A program made the translations under genes and the position numbers. The notes below the pieces were generated by a model. That model was not told the origin of the DNA. It saw only the letters and a program-made list of their open reading frames with translations, and did no database searches. From Daldinia sp. FL1419 (taxonomy: Eukaryota > Ascomycota > Sordariomycetes > Xylariales > Hypoxylaceae), in contig MU623407.1 in NCBI GenBank assembly GCA_025201765.1, positions 1 through 64,000 on the forward strand: DNA of 64,000 nucleotides. The letters are read 5' to 3'. Shown in pieces: positions 13,101 through 25,594 of this stretch (position 1 is the stretch's first letter; each line of letters begins with the position of its first letter).

Positions 13101-16100
13101 TATTTATTGTTATATCTCCATATATCGTATGGATCAAACAGCCCATTAAGTTTATATAGTTACACGTAGTTAATTAATGCGTAGGTACCTAGACATGGAA
13201 ATAAGTCCGGGGAAAGGCGGGAGTAACCTCCAAGTTAAACCCACTTTATCCTGGGGAATAGGTAAACTACAGCCTCAATTTGCACCAAAAAAAAAAGTAA
13301 TTTGATAATTATGACACTGATCTTAGATTCTAATAGGGGAATTGAGATTGGCATTGTAAACACAAGGAGTTACGTATGAGACAAACTATCAAAAATGCCA
13401 AGATGAGCAATTCACATGCGCGTAAAACCAGCAAGATATGCACAGTACAGATACTTAATTCGCTACATAGGCATGTTTCCCCACAAAGATAATACTTAAA
13501 CTTTCCACTGATCCGGGGTCGTAGATCCACAGATAAACTAACTTCATACCTGATTAGGCTTAAAGCTTTAGGGTCTAGACAATGTTCTCATTTCCCAGAT
13601 AGGCATACCGAGGGAGCACCTCTTTGTCCATCTTAATTGCGCAAACGAGTCGTATTATTGCCAAATTAATTTGAATTTTGGAACAGACATCACGATCGCA
13701 ACCAACAGGTTTATTATATCTATTGTTCCTGGGCATGTAAGGTATATAATAAAAGTTAGCAAACAGTTAATTATAATTAACTAGTTAAAACATAGATATC
13801 ACATATCTTATTTATGCTGCAAGGAGTAATGTTAAAACAGTATTATAGAGTGAAGATCAGGTCCTCAAATATCTAATGCAGGGACCCGTTCGAAGGAATT
13901 CTAGCAATCAAGTAGCATGGCCATGTAGACCAACATTCCCACAGGCACACCAGCTCATATGATACATAAAATACAGTAATTCTTGGGTAGGTATGTAACC
14001 ATACCATGCATAGCGATGGATACCGTAGTCAACTATCACTTAACTATTACCTACGTAGATATGTATAGAAGCTTTGCGTCTGGCCAACGTGGGTGTGCTA
14101 TGGCTCATTCGAGCGCGAGAAGGAATTACTAGAAAATCCTCTTCTCAGAGTCTACCTCACAAATGATAGCAGAACTCCCTACCCTTCTCGGACAGGACTC
14201 GTCTACGCATACGTAACATAGAAAGGCGGAGACCGGTGCTTCTCCGCAACAGCTCTCTCCGCAGCTTAATTCCCGTTACAGATTCCGGAGTAATTACACT
14301 CTAGAATAAAAATAAAGCGAACGGCAAGCGAACGCACATAGGGTCCCGCGATATCTTGGCAAGTCAACGTTAATCAACGACCGAACGAGTTTCTTGTTAA
14401 TCAAGCCACCCTCTGATGTTCGAGTCGGCCCTTAGCTATCGTGTGGCGGAGAGGCTGGTCTTCGACCTTGTCGAATATGGATTTCGGGTTCACCTATGTA
14501 CATAACATACGAAGATTCGAGTAACCATCTACGAGTCAGACCGGCAACATTCACTACACCGTGCCTCGATGCGAAGCTGATGGTGCGTGATGCTTACGTA
14601 GTAGCCGAGAACACCGACACAAAATTGTCTCGTCCTGAACCTCTTATCAACAAGCTAGCCGGGATTCTCAATCCTTAGAGCAACGATACGACCTTGCTCG
14701 ATGAATGATACCTATGTACCCCACCGCAATGCCATACATAGCAGTTCATCGATCAGATAATACCGTAAACTAGACGCTAGCAGATGCATTTCAGGAAGTC
14801 GCTTGCACCAAAACAGATTTTGCGGAATACTTACAACCCGCATGGACGGCAGTGGTATCATGAGGCTTGTGCGGCTTTTCGGTGGGGGTTTCACCTCCTT
14901 AGATCCATCTTTTCTTGATCGTGGACCAGGATTGCCCGCGGGTAAATCGTTCCCCGGTTTTTCCTTCTGCTCTCGGTCGCTCCGAGCTGGTCCGAGGTAC
15001 GCTGTGGTATGCTCCGCTCGCCATTGAGCCGAGATGAATCTCCTTGACTCGTGTATTCGAATACATCATAAAGTCTACAAGTCCCCCTAAATTCGTTTAC
15101 GACAGAATACGCCATAGATTTATTCGGATCCAACCAGTAGCTGTTCGTGGCTTTCAAGGGAGAACAAAAAAGGAATGCGATAATTACAGGACGCCCGTGC
15201 CCTCTCACTGCGAGAGGCATTTATTCGCCTTATCATACCGGCTCAGGAGATAGGAGTGCCGTTCCATGTTTCCGAAGTAAGCTGACTTCCTGGGACCCCC
15301 GGACTGTGGCGTTCAACAGGCCCAGACCCCAGGAACCGGTCCGAGTTGAAACTTTTCCCCGACACGACACGTACCTGCATTACTCCCCTGCCTACGATCT
15401 GTAGATAGCCTTGATAGCGTAACCATGAGGGCTATGTAACGCGAACCAATAGACATGCGTTTCGAGCTCTCCGCATTGAGGATCGACTAGCTTCGTCAAT
15501 GCGAAAAGAAAGAAAGTCTCCTAGTCGAGACAGTTTTGGGTCATGTCTCTTCGTTTTGAGAAGGTCGATATAGATTTCCGATCTAGTTACTCACCGCTGG
15601 TGCGTCTTCCACGTATCCGTATTTGCGTAAAATAAGCAAGCCCGAGATGAAGACGAGCCACATTTCTCTAGTCTCAGCTGCCTTTACATAGTGTTAATGT
15701 TATACCTTCGTTTTCCACTGGTTAAGGGTTGGCATTGTTTCAATCCCGACTGTCCCACGACTACAATATATTGCACTAGAGCACTGTTTGAAGTAGCCAC
15801 GGTAGCTAGATCTCTCAAGCTGCTACTAGTAAGATGACTCTTCGTGGGGGTAATTAATTAACAATCGTAGCCTAGGTCTTGTTGAGGACTGGGCCAGAAC
15901 TATCCAGGCATAGCATAAGTTGCGCTAAGAATGCCTAATTTGTGCTGATATACCTAAGAAAGGAGCCTCAAACTTCAAGCTTCAAGTCTCAAGTATTGAC
16001 TACGGTTAGTTCGATGTATAGGGCCGATCCAGGTATGGAATCGGGGTTGAGATAATTTCCGGGTAGCGTATGTATAGTTTATATCCGTTGGTTAATAGAT

Positions 16101-16820
16101 CTCCTCTCCGTCAATTAGTCGCACGTTGAGTTGCTTACCTAGCTTCGAACTAAACAACATCGTTGCCGTCATGTGGTTTATCCACGCTGCTGAGGTCTTT
16201 TTTTCTTTTTTTTTTTTCCTTATTGAAACATGATTTTATGCATGCCTACCTACCTAACCTAGTCAATCCTCCTAGCTAGTGCGATAGTAAGAGGTAATCC
16301 GATGCTTCTTGGGTTGATGCAATAGGATATTAGAATGTGTTGCGGTGATTTTTTACCCGTTAATACAGTATTCGTAAATAATGAGAGATATAGGAGGTGA
16401 GAATGGGTACCCGGGTACCTCCTAAGCTGCAATCGGTACCGAAATTTACAGTAGGTACATTATGTACTTCGTATACCACCAAAAGGATAATTAAATGGAC
16501 CCCACGTCACGTGCAGCAGTACCGAAAATTGCTTCAGGGACGTTGCGATGATCAGCGCTTGATCTGCAGGCAGCGGCTGCCCGTCACAGTGAGGCTCAAA
16601 CCCTGTTGAGATTTGGAAACTGAACCCCAATCTCCAATTTCCAACCCCAGTAACAAACTTCTTTACCGCCTAATTCTTTGAAAAAGTATTTCAAGTACAT
16701 AGGTAACTAGTAAAAGGTAATGTAACCTGCGTTATTTAGATTATTACATGCAGTGACCCATTAATTCACCCCTTCTTTTTTTGGTTTTTTTCTTGTTGCT
16801 GAACACCCCCAGATTCTAAA
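9848..16820. other. Intergenic region with homopolymers and minisatellites
   Basis: No recognisable gene in 7 kb. Visible structure: two exact TACCTAGGTA palindromes (9900-9909 and 9960-9969), an A36 run (10069-10104), a long pyrimidine-rich stretch (10140-10420), an A26 run (10649-10674) followed by 2.5 copies of the 14-mer CCATACAAGCAAGT (10680-10714), an A-rich tract (11872-11893) followed by AGCAAAGCCC repeats (about 11915-11950), and a moderately AT-rich segment (about 12830-13850). Open frames here are short, overlap on both strands and show no family signature. Confidence 0.5.
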
Positions 16821-17305
16821 ATGGACTATCCGTCCACCCATGGCCAAGATATATCTAGTTTCGATCTAACTTCAACTCGTAAGAATAATATCCCCTCATA
16901 TATATTAAACTATTGGTACTAACCCGTCCCAGATCGGTTACCAACTGTTTCCGCGGCCCAGGCGCTTGAGGATCTGGGGACTGACCCCCAACGATTCTTA
17001 CCGACAAATATTGAAGCTTTCGATCAGGCCCTTAATGATGTCATTTTCGAGGATAACGGCACCTTGCCTCGTCCTGGTGGCTTACAAAAGGGCCAGGTCA
17101 TAGAAATATGGGGTCCCCCAGGATCTGGGAAGACTTCCTTCGGGTATGGACGACCTCTCTGAATACTATGATAAAGTACACACTCTGAACGTTGGTTATA
17201 GAACCCAGCTCGCCGCGAATGTCCTACGGCAGGGTGAGAAGGTTGTTTGGGTAGGTTCGTGTTACTTTGTCTATCACTATTCAGTTGTCTATTATAAGTC
17301 CAGCA

Positions 17306-17346
<41 letters not shown>

Positions 17347-18389
17347 GTCATCCAGTCGTTAATTCATCTCAGACGGGTTCCATCCCGTATCGTCTCGTAG
17401 GATTCGGGATGTGATTACCTCTGATTCGACATCTTCGATAGCGAATCAATCAGATAGCTTCGTCCATTTCCAAACACCGACTCTGGCGCATCTTATTGGA
17501 CTCCTCTGCAAGCCTACAGCAAATGCGATTCCTAACAACACATCTCTCATCGTGATTGATACCCTGTCAAGTCTGGTGAACTATGCTTTCCCTAAAAACT
17601 CCGAGATTCGACAGGCCCAAAAAGGTAACGCCACGCAGCAATATCATAGCCATGTCTAAGATTCCTCGCTTACATGGTGCACAGGGTCAGGGCCAGGGCC
17701 TTCGGCCAGAAGGTTACAAGTTCTTCAGTTCTTGATTTCGACGCTTCAGAAGCTTGCCGCGACGAGGGATATTTGCATCGTAATTTTGTCTCAGTGCGCT
17801 ACTCGAATGCAGTTTGAACACGGGGCAACTCTTATCCCCGCTATTAATGCTGGCACTTGGGAACAAGGAATTGCTACTCGACTAGTGCTATTTAGGGATT
17901 GGATAATGAACAGTGACACGGTCCACGACGTCCACTTCGTTGGCATTCAGAAATTAAATGGCAAGACAACCCCAGGGGGCCTCAGTCAAGTTTTCGCATT
18001 TCGCGTCGATAATGTAAGTTAGCCCGCGACCCACAACTAGCTTCAAATATTGACCCGCCTAGGACGGTCTTGTTGGCGTCGGTTTAGATGGAAACCAAAC
18101 ATCCATGCCCCTCTCCCCAACTTCGCGACATAAGCGAAAATTAGGCCAAACAGATTTCGAGGTCGCAGATAGCGAAGGCGAAGACTATGGCTGGGAGGAT
18201 GAAGATGAATCGGAAATGCCAAGCATGCCACCTCAATGGCAGGGAAGCGAGGACATTCTTCTTGGACAGGTAGAAGATGATGATGGCCAGACAGACGATG
18301 GATCAGAACATCACGCCGGACATTTAGAAGAGACTACACTCCGTTTGGACTCGGATCTTACCGGGGATGAGGGGAGCGGCTCCAGCTAA
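16821..18389 (+). CDS. RecA/Rad51-family recombination paralog (Rad55/Rad57-like ATPase)
   Basis: Six exons: 16821-16878, 16933-17143, 17202-17254, 17373-17624, 17685-18013 and 18063-18389, giving 409 residues in one continuous frame. Every intron has GT...AG ends. The Walker A motif GPPGSGKTS lies at about residues 80-88 after a GGLQKGQVIEIWG lead-in. The Walker B strand is LIVIDTLSSLV, and RRLQVLQFLISTLQKLAATR plus a later FRVDNDGLVG segment complete the RecA core. The C-terminus after about residue 310 is an acidic low-complexity tail. Paralogs of this type help load and stabilise Rad51 on single-stranded DNA during homologous recombination in the nucleus. Which paralog it is (Rad55, Rad57 or an XRCC-like form) cannot be settled by eye. 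Intron 3 (118 bp) contains an unusual T34 run before its acceptor. Confidence 0.85.
17309..17342 (+). repeat. T34 homopolymer inside an intron of the Rad51 paralog
   Basis: Thirty-four consecutive T lie in the third intron (17255-17372), 30 nt before the acceptor AG at 17371-17372. The position suits a polypyrimidine tract, but the length far exceeds that of the other introns in this window. Length errors or polymorphism are likely here. Confidence 0.8.
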
Positions 18390-21300
18390 TATCCATATTT
18401 GTGGGGCCTTCATGGTCTGGTCTGGTCTGGTTCGCTATGAATTTGAGGCACAAGCGCGAGCCAGGAACATTCACGATAAAATCCCTCTCAAAAATTCATA
18501 CATAGGAGGTAACCTTTGTAAGCCCCTTTCGACTCCACTGCGGCTCAATTCCAACGGAGAACTCTCACCATGAAACGTCGGCCAAATGTCGGCTGCTTAT
18601 GCTCTAGCCTCAACAGTGTCGGCCACCGCCACTCCACACCTCGGTCTTTCACGGCCCAATTCCATCCATAGACCAGTTCCATTGAACTCGGAGCTGCCGG
18701 ACTACCCTTATCGGAAAGAAGTAGAAAAGCTGTGCACTACAAATTGATGGGATGCAATGGTAAATTTTTCACATGCTAACGTTACCTTTTTACGGTGGGA
18801 CGTAGAACCAGCAGGATGGTACATACCTCTTACAAGTGACATGATATCTAGAGGTATGTATTACATGCCTAACCTAGGTATGTAGTGTAGTGTCAGTGCA
18901 GGTTTTTTTTTCTTCCCACACATTGATAGGAACACGCCTACCGATGCCAATATCAAATTACCTCAACACCATACCTAATATTCAGCTAACCATATTTACC
19001 ACCTTTACTCGAGTCATTATTCTGTTATGGATGGCGTCAAAGATGAAACGACCATGGAGCCATGCCCCCCAACTCAAAGGGTGGGTGGTGTTTTAATTCA
19101 TCAGGGTCCTGCTGTAGCTGATTTTTTAGCCGGTCGCGGCACTAGGCTGCAGATAAAGAGGCCAAAGACCGTTACATTACACTGTTGCACACTCAATCTA
19201 GTGATCCTACTAATAGAGAGTCCCATCGAATAACCTCCGCGCTCCGCTATGAGGAAGATATGCTTAACAATTTAACCTAGACTTGTCTGACCGCGTCTCC
19301 CGTCTGCTTCTAACACTATACGCGTGCTTGTTCTTCCAGCCGTTAGATTGAACATTGCCACATACTGATCACCTATTTCGAATTGATATCACTCCCAGAT
19401 TCCTGGCTTTATATCCGTGAGAGGAGACATGTAACTGTAACCCGCCCGATCGATGGTTCCATTGACCTAAGAGGTAGTAGCGTGAATAAGTATTCAGCCG
19501 CAAAGGTCTATCGCTGATCTGCATTTGCGAGAGGCAGCTAGCGAGTACGGGAACTTCTTGTCTTGGTAGATGAAGATATTACTGCACAACCTAAGCTAGG
19601 TAGTTAGTCGAAGGGGATCCATATCACGCCATTGAGTTTCGCGAAAGGCACCTACTTTACAGAAGATCATATCGGAGTAATAAGGTAGAGAGAAGTAGTC
19701 TTCCCTGCTTTACGGGTCGATTCTACCGAACGCTTGCGACCTAGCATTCTCACTTTCGGCAAGGCTTATAGATTGTTCGAGGGGCCTTGGCTAGATTATC
19801 AGATTTCAGATGTTGGGGTCGGAGTGCGGAGAAAGGACCACTGGGTACCTATGCATGCCGCCGTGCCCTTCATCGGCGAACCTGGTTCCACGAGAATAAC
19901 TTGCAGCGGGAATGCAACCGGATATGCATCGCCTGCAGCCGGCCTGACTTTGAGCTCACCGGTCTGAAAGCTCGGGAGGACCTTCCATAGTCCCTCGGAA
20001 TATTGTGCCGTGACTCCTGGGAATTCGGGTTGCTACCGACGCAACAGCAAAAGGCAATCATCGCGCACTTTGAGAAAGCACGAAATTCATCGTGATGAGA
20101 GTTGTAGGGGTCCAACCCGCTACTGTAAGTAATTCTTGGCGGTTGACTACGATATTATGCCCACCCACAACTAAGAAACACGCAATGCTCAACCCCCAAT
20201 TAGAAGCATTGTGCTCGAGTTGCAGTAGGTAATAACGATCAACATAATATGTCCTTACTTATAAAGGGTCTTTAGGTACAACCCAAGTCATAGGTACCTA
20301 GTCTGCTAGTTAAGCATAAAATCATGGAATACATTATGACTCTAGTGGGGCGAGATTTTCTTGTAGTAGATGGACAAGGTGTCTTAATCTACCGATTCCA
20401 ATGAGTTGATTCGATCGTGATACGATTCGAGACCTCATCGCGTCCCCTTTGTTTACACGGTGTAGTAAGCTTCCGAGTTGAGCAGGTGTAGCTTCATAGA
20501 AGCTTGTTTAGGAGAGTTATCCCCCAGGTACGCACATAATATGTAGGGCCCGGCAAATATGCGGCCTGTAAGCGCCTGAATGGGAACGACTCTATACTGT
20601 GCAACTACCGCTACATCGGTTACATTCGCTCGAGCGGACGAGACGCACCTACGACATGCTGCTTCTTTTTAAGTTGGAATGCCTCGCAAACATATAAAGG
20701 ACAAAATGATAGCTCACTCGTACGTCTGCACCAACAGCTGATTCAGTTCGGTAGCGCTTGTTCCACAGCAACCCGGCGAATACAATCGCATGATGCGAAC
20801 CAATCTCGGAGAGTGAGAAGTAAGGGAATACGCAAGGGACGGAACCTCTTGGGAGAATCTCTTGGTTTTTGTTTATTGAGGCGCGTGGGATTAAGCATGT
20901 TTTCACATGGAAACGGAGAGTGACTAGACACCATACTATCAAGGATGGAAATGCGGACGTTCGTTGGTCAATGGATAACCGATATCCCGTCAACTTCACC
21001 AATTCGAGCAGAAGTCTATGGATGGACGGATGCATGTTCCAGCTATGTTTTCCTGTCGAGCCCCCGAGGACTTTCGATACGACTCCTTTTTTTCCCCCCT
21101 TGATGCTTTTAAAAGTGTCAAAAGGTGACAGTGTCTCTACCGCAACGAGTATATGAGAAGGTCTAACCAGAGGCTAAATGGACTAGGTATATCCGCCATC
21201 CGATTCACTCACTGGGGAGGTGTGCATTTGCCAAGATAGTTTGATATTCAATGCTATATGGCCCAAGCTTGAGTCTCGGATTCTTATTAATATTAAGCGA

Positions 21301-22942
21301 AGAGTGGGTTGTGATAGTGAATGCTTTGTGCAACGTGCATCTTAGCCATGGCTATACACGTCTCAATACGATCGAATGAAGTCATATCTACTTGGACTTT
21401 GGATACTCTTTTTGTATAACTTGTTGTTCTGATTGGCGATTACTCATTTGCATAGAGTCTATGTTTAAGTTATAATGAGCGAAGTAGTAACAATTGTAAG
21501 TTAGTTATCTACCTAGGGCTATGGGTATAACTGATATTGATGAATACCTACCTACCTGCCTAGGTAAGTACTGAATCAACTCTTCTCCTCGGATGTTGGC
21601 CATACTTTTATCAACTTCATATTGTACACTCACTTGATTTACAATATTCACGTTATCAGGGAAGATACGACTGAATGCCATAAACGACTAAGATGACATG
21701 AATATAATTGAGCAGAGAAAGCTTGGCTGCCAAGTAAATGTAAATAGAGGTAGGTATAATATATGTATGTTTCAATAGCTGAATGCGCATCAACGGTCAT
21801 TTGATGCTTAGTACTACGACAAAGGTTAAAGTTGAGATTGTCCAGTGTAACTATATTAACTGAAGTGTAGTAATTTGTGTCTTGCCCGGTATGTGCGAAT
21901 TGGTAGATAACCGCTGTAGGCGCAGTAGTAAGTAGGTAGTTACTAGAATAGATAACTAAGGTAACTGTGCAGCGAGTTGCAATGGAGCGCAGTGGGTGAG
22001 TGGGGTTACATAAGCACCTAGACACAAAGCAGCAGCAAGGACCTAACCTAGCAGAACATTATTATCAGAAGTCCGAAGTTACTGTGGCTGGGTGGAGGCT
22101 CAATTTGTACATACGTACCCGCATTCGCATCTGCTATCACCCCTGACCATTACTGACCATATTGACTTGGAGCTTCCCATTTGCATTTTTCTTGACGGTA
22201 GCTGCGAAGTTAACGTCGCGCCGAGATTCAATCATCAACCAGACTCGATCGAATCGTTCCCGCTGCCCATTTTCAACAATGCTATGGAGAATTAAATGTT
22301 TGCACTTTTTAACCTATTTTACTTCTGCCAAAATTACTTGAAAACGGCATCTACTTGGTATAAATTTACATTGAAGAGGTCGCGACCAAAGCGCGATAAC
22401 TGTGGCTTAAATCCTACGGTTAGATTATTAGGTTAGGTGCTTTTTTTCCCCATTGAGTGAAGTTTTGTGGCTTGTCGTTCGTTTGTTTGCTCTCCCCCGA
22501 GGTCAAAGTCAGATGAATCTCATAAGGTGAATAATAACTAATAAAAAAAGCCCAAGTGAGTATGAAAAATAAAATAAATAAGTCAATTACAGAAACTACG
22601 AATATTTGAATTTTTAATTGACTCATTAATTCTAGGTACGTTCCTTCCATCCATTGATCTTTTTGCATCTTATTTAAAAGGAAACCCCGCGTCGCATCTT
22701 CGATTCCAACTTCATCAAACTTGGCAAATCAAATCAACAACTATTTCCAAATAAGCTGTCGCATCTACTTTTGATGCCTCGTATTCCATTACAATCTGCC
22801 ATTACCTTGCATATTAAGCCTTGATACTTTCCGGCATATTTTCCCCTTATTAATTACACACTTAGACAACCACCATTGAGGACTTTGTCCGACTATCAAA
22901 ATCATTTTTCGTCTAATCTCTTAGTGAGATAGGGGTAGAATC
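18390..22942. other. Intergenic region between the Rad51 paralog and the BTB-bromodomain gene
   Basis: About 4.5 kb without a recognisable gene. The first few hundred bases are presumably 3' untranslated sequence of the upstream gene. Near-copies of the TACCTAGGTA motif occur (AACCTAGGTA at 18871-18880, a variant near 21559), with short TACC/GGTA runs and AT-rich patches (22300-22680). Open frames up to 128 codons (20649-21035, minus) show no motif, and both strands have similar ones. Confidence 0.5.
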
Positions 22943-24365
22943 ATGGCTTCGGAACCTGAACCAATGCCAGAAAGTACAACTATGCCGGTGGATGCTGTGG
23001 AGGACACTACGGTTAACGTTATTGTCCCTACCAAGTTTTCTTGGTTGTAAGTTAATTCGCTTTCTCTTAAGAGGTACCTATTTGCCGTTTATCATTGTTA
23101 CTAACCTTTTGTACCAAGACAACCTCACGTTCTCTTTGTGGTCGTTATCACTGGTAGTGATGAAGAACAAGTCCCCTTTGGCATTCAGATGGACTTCCTC
23201 TGTGCGAAGTCGTCTTACTTTCGCACTCTATTTACCAAGGAGCCGATGAGGGATAACGAGCTCGAGCGTATTATCAAGCTACCCCAAGCTACCCCTGAAG
23301 TCTTTGGCTTTGTCCAACACTTTCTATACACCGGTAGCCTCTTTCCCGACGCCGATTCTCTTCCCGGCTATGAAATTCTGATTGCCGCCTGGAACCTCGG
23401 GAACGAACTGGGTATTGAGGGTCTCTGCGACGAGGTTCTCGAGGCAATGTCTGAATATAGACGTGTCACACAACACATTCCCGCCACCCCTCTGCTTGTC
23501 CAAGCATGGAAAGATGCACCCGAGGGCTCCTCTATTCGCACGCTCCTTCTGAATTGGGCCGCAGAGTACATAAGATCTTCAGAATCTCGTCAAGAATTCA
23601 CAAAGTCTTTGCCCCAGGAGGTCTTGAGTGAGCTTGTAATTGCTATGAGCCATCTAAACTCCTCGCCTGTTATACAGGTTAATCCTGTACTATCCCCCGC
23701 CAGTCAAGCCCAGAGAAAGAATGTTCACTACTTGGACCCGGAAGATAGTGAAGACGATGTATATGCTAAGCCGCAGAAACATCGCCACTCAGATATAGCC
23801 CCGAACAGGGTTCCATCTGGCGAACGAAAGATCGCGATTAAGAAATCCGTTTCGAAAGCATCTCTCCCTATGCCTAAACCGGTCAAGATTAAGCGATCTA
23901 GCCTGAATCATGGTGATCCCTCGCAATACTCAACAGAAGATAAGCTATGGTTCTGCGAGCGACTCTTGGGCAAGATGCTATCTGGGCCCGGTAAGTTATC
24001 TCTAAATTAGCTGTTAGCACTGATCATTTAACACTAACGTGGAAATAATAGGCTTCTGGACCCGCCTTGTCGGCCCTTTCCGCGAACCTGTCCGACCCGT
24101 CGAAGATGGCGTTCCGGATTACTTGACGAAGATTAAGACGCCGATGGACCTTAGCACCATCAAAACGAAGATGGATCGTAAGGAATACCGTGATGAGCAA
24201 GAGTTCTCGGCCGACATTCGCCAGATCTTCACCAACTGTTACGCCTACCACGAACGAGGCTCCCCAATGTGGACTAACTGTGAGAAGTTTGAGAAGACAT
24301 TTGAGGAGAAGTTTTCGGACATGCCTAAGGAGATCGCGAAGATGCTGGGTGATAAGGCTTCGTAG
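22943..24365 (+). CDS. BTB/POZ-bromodomain fusion protein
   Basis: Three exons: 22943-23046, 23119-23990 and 24052-24365, giving 429 residues. Residues about 38-150 form a BTB/POZ fold: VVVITGS, then FLCAKSSYFRTLF and an LP-x-T-x-E-V-F-x-x-F-x-x-x-LYTG stretch. Residues about 150-310 are a helical BACK-like segment and a basic/acidic linker with KKSVSKASLPMPKPVKIKR, a possible nuclear signal. Residues about 318-420 are a bromodomain: WFCERLLGKML, FREPVRPV, PDYLTKIKTPMDLSTIKTKM, a Phe-Asp helix, NCYAYH, then FEKTFEEKF. The domain runs across the exon 2/3 junction, which supports the splice model. In canonical bromodomains the residue after NCYxY is the Asn that anchors acetyl-lysine; here it is His392, so acetyl-lysine reading may be altered. 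Likely a dimerising nuclear chromatin protein; the specific role is unknown. Confidence 0.88.
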
Positions 24366-25594
24366 TGTATTTACTACTGGATGAGATGACTTTTTCGTTA
24401 CGTGGTTGTATTTGGCTATTGCCTAGGCGCATTCGTACCGATTCCACTTGTTATGCATCCAGTTTGATTGGATGGACTATGTCTGGAGTCTGCGGAGGGG
24501 AGGTTATATTGTTATAGGGAAACTAGCACCTATTTGTGCAACTAGGCGCCATTACGATGAGTGCCACAACCTAGTTCTGGATCGTTAGCCGATCTCTTAA
24601 TGGTCTATTATAGAGGCATTGCGACGCATGTGCATTTGCAGGCTTGGTGCTGTCTAGTTAGTACTGGCACATTTGTCCTTTAGAGGGTTGCAAGATTTGT
24701 TTTTCTTCGTTCGCCTGGCATCTCTGCGAGGGAGATGGAGAGGAAACCATATCTGCCCCCTTTTATTTTTTTTCACGGATAGTACGGCAATAGGGTTAGG
24801 GATACTTCTATGATATCGGACTGGCTTCTTGCAATGGATTTGATTTGGGTTCTCTGAGACAAGGTCCGTGCTTTGCTTTGCTTGTGTTTGTGCTTAGGTA
24901 TATTTGGCTCGTGAATGAGTGGCCTGTGATTGATTGACTGTGTAATAACGAATGTCTAGTTGTTATACGGCTCATACCGTAAATCAATGGAGAATACCAG
25001 GAGAGAAGCTCTCTTCATTGGCAGTCTCGATTAAAATAGTAGATCTTGGTGTGCTAGGGACTCGTTTACCTGGTATGCGAGGTAGCCGTACTTAAAATTC
25101 TGGAAGAGGCTTCCAACAGTAAGCTTATGATAAGAACTGACTAGCCATGCCGGTGTAATATTATGGGTAAGCTATGCGCTTTGACTAGAATATGACACTA
25201 CTAAGAAGCAGTCTGATTCCCAAGAAAGGATCTGATCCCCAGTTCTGTCGGCTCGGAAGCATCTCATCTCTTAATTCCCGAGGACTATAATTCAGACTAT
25301 TACGATAGAATGCTTCTTCATTCAGAACCTAATATCGGACCTATTTACCGGTATAACCATATCCGAATAATCCGAATCAATGTCCATTAACAGCGTGGCT
25401 CATCATATTACATAACCCCCTTCACTTATGTTTCTTCGTAATACTATATGTCTATTCAACAAGTTGATGGCTTGTGCTCATACCGAGTTGCTAAGACCGT
25501 GATATATCATGATCACCAAACCCGCCAGCTCTTAAAAATTCGTCACCGCCAAGTATTGAGCATACCGACGTCGTAACCCTCGTACTTTGATACT
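24366..25594. other. Convergent 3' intergenic region between the BTB-bromodomain gene and mcm3
   Basis: The flanking genes converge on this 1.2 kb, so it should hold both 3' untranslated regions and terminators. I see T-rich stretches (about 24765-24774) but no open frame or repeat worth naming. Confidence 0.5.

Noticed and set aside
24790..24800. GGGTTAGGG telomere-like word
   Set aside because: A single occurrence inside a gene-flanking region; not an array.
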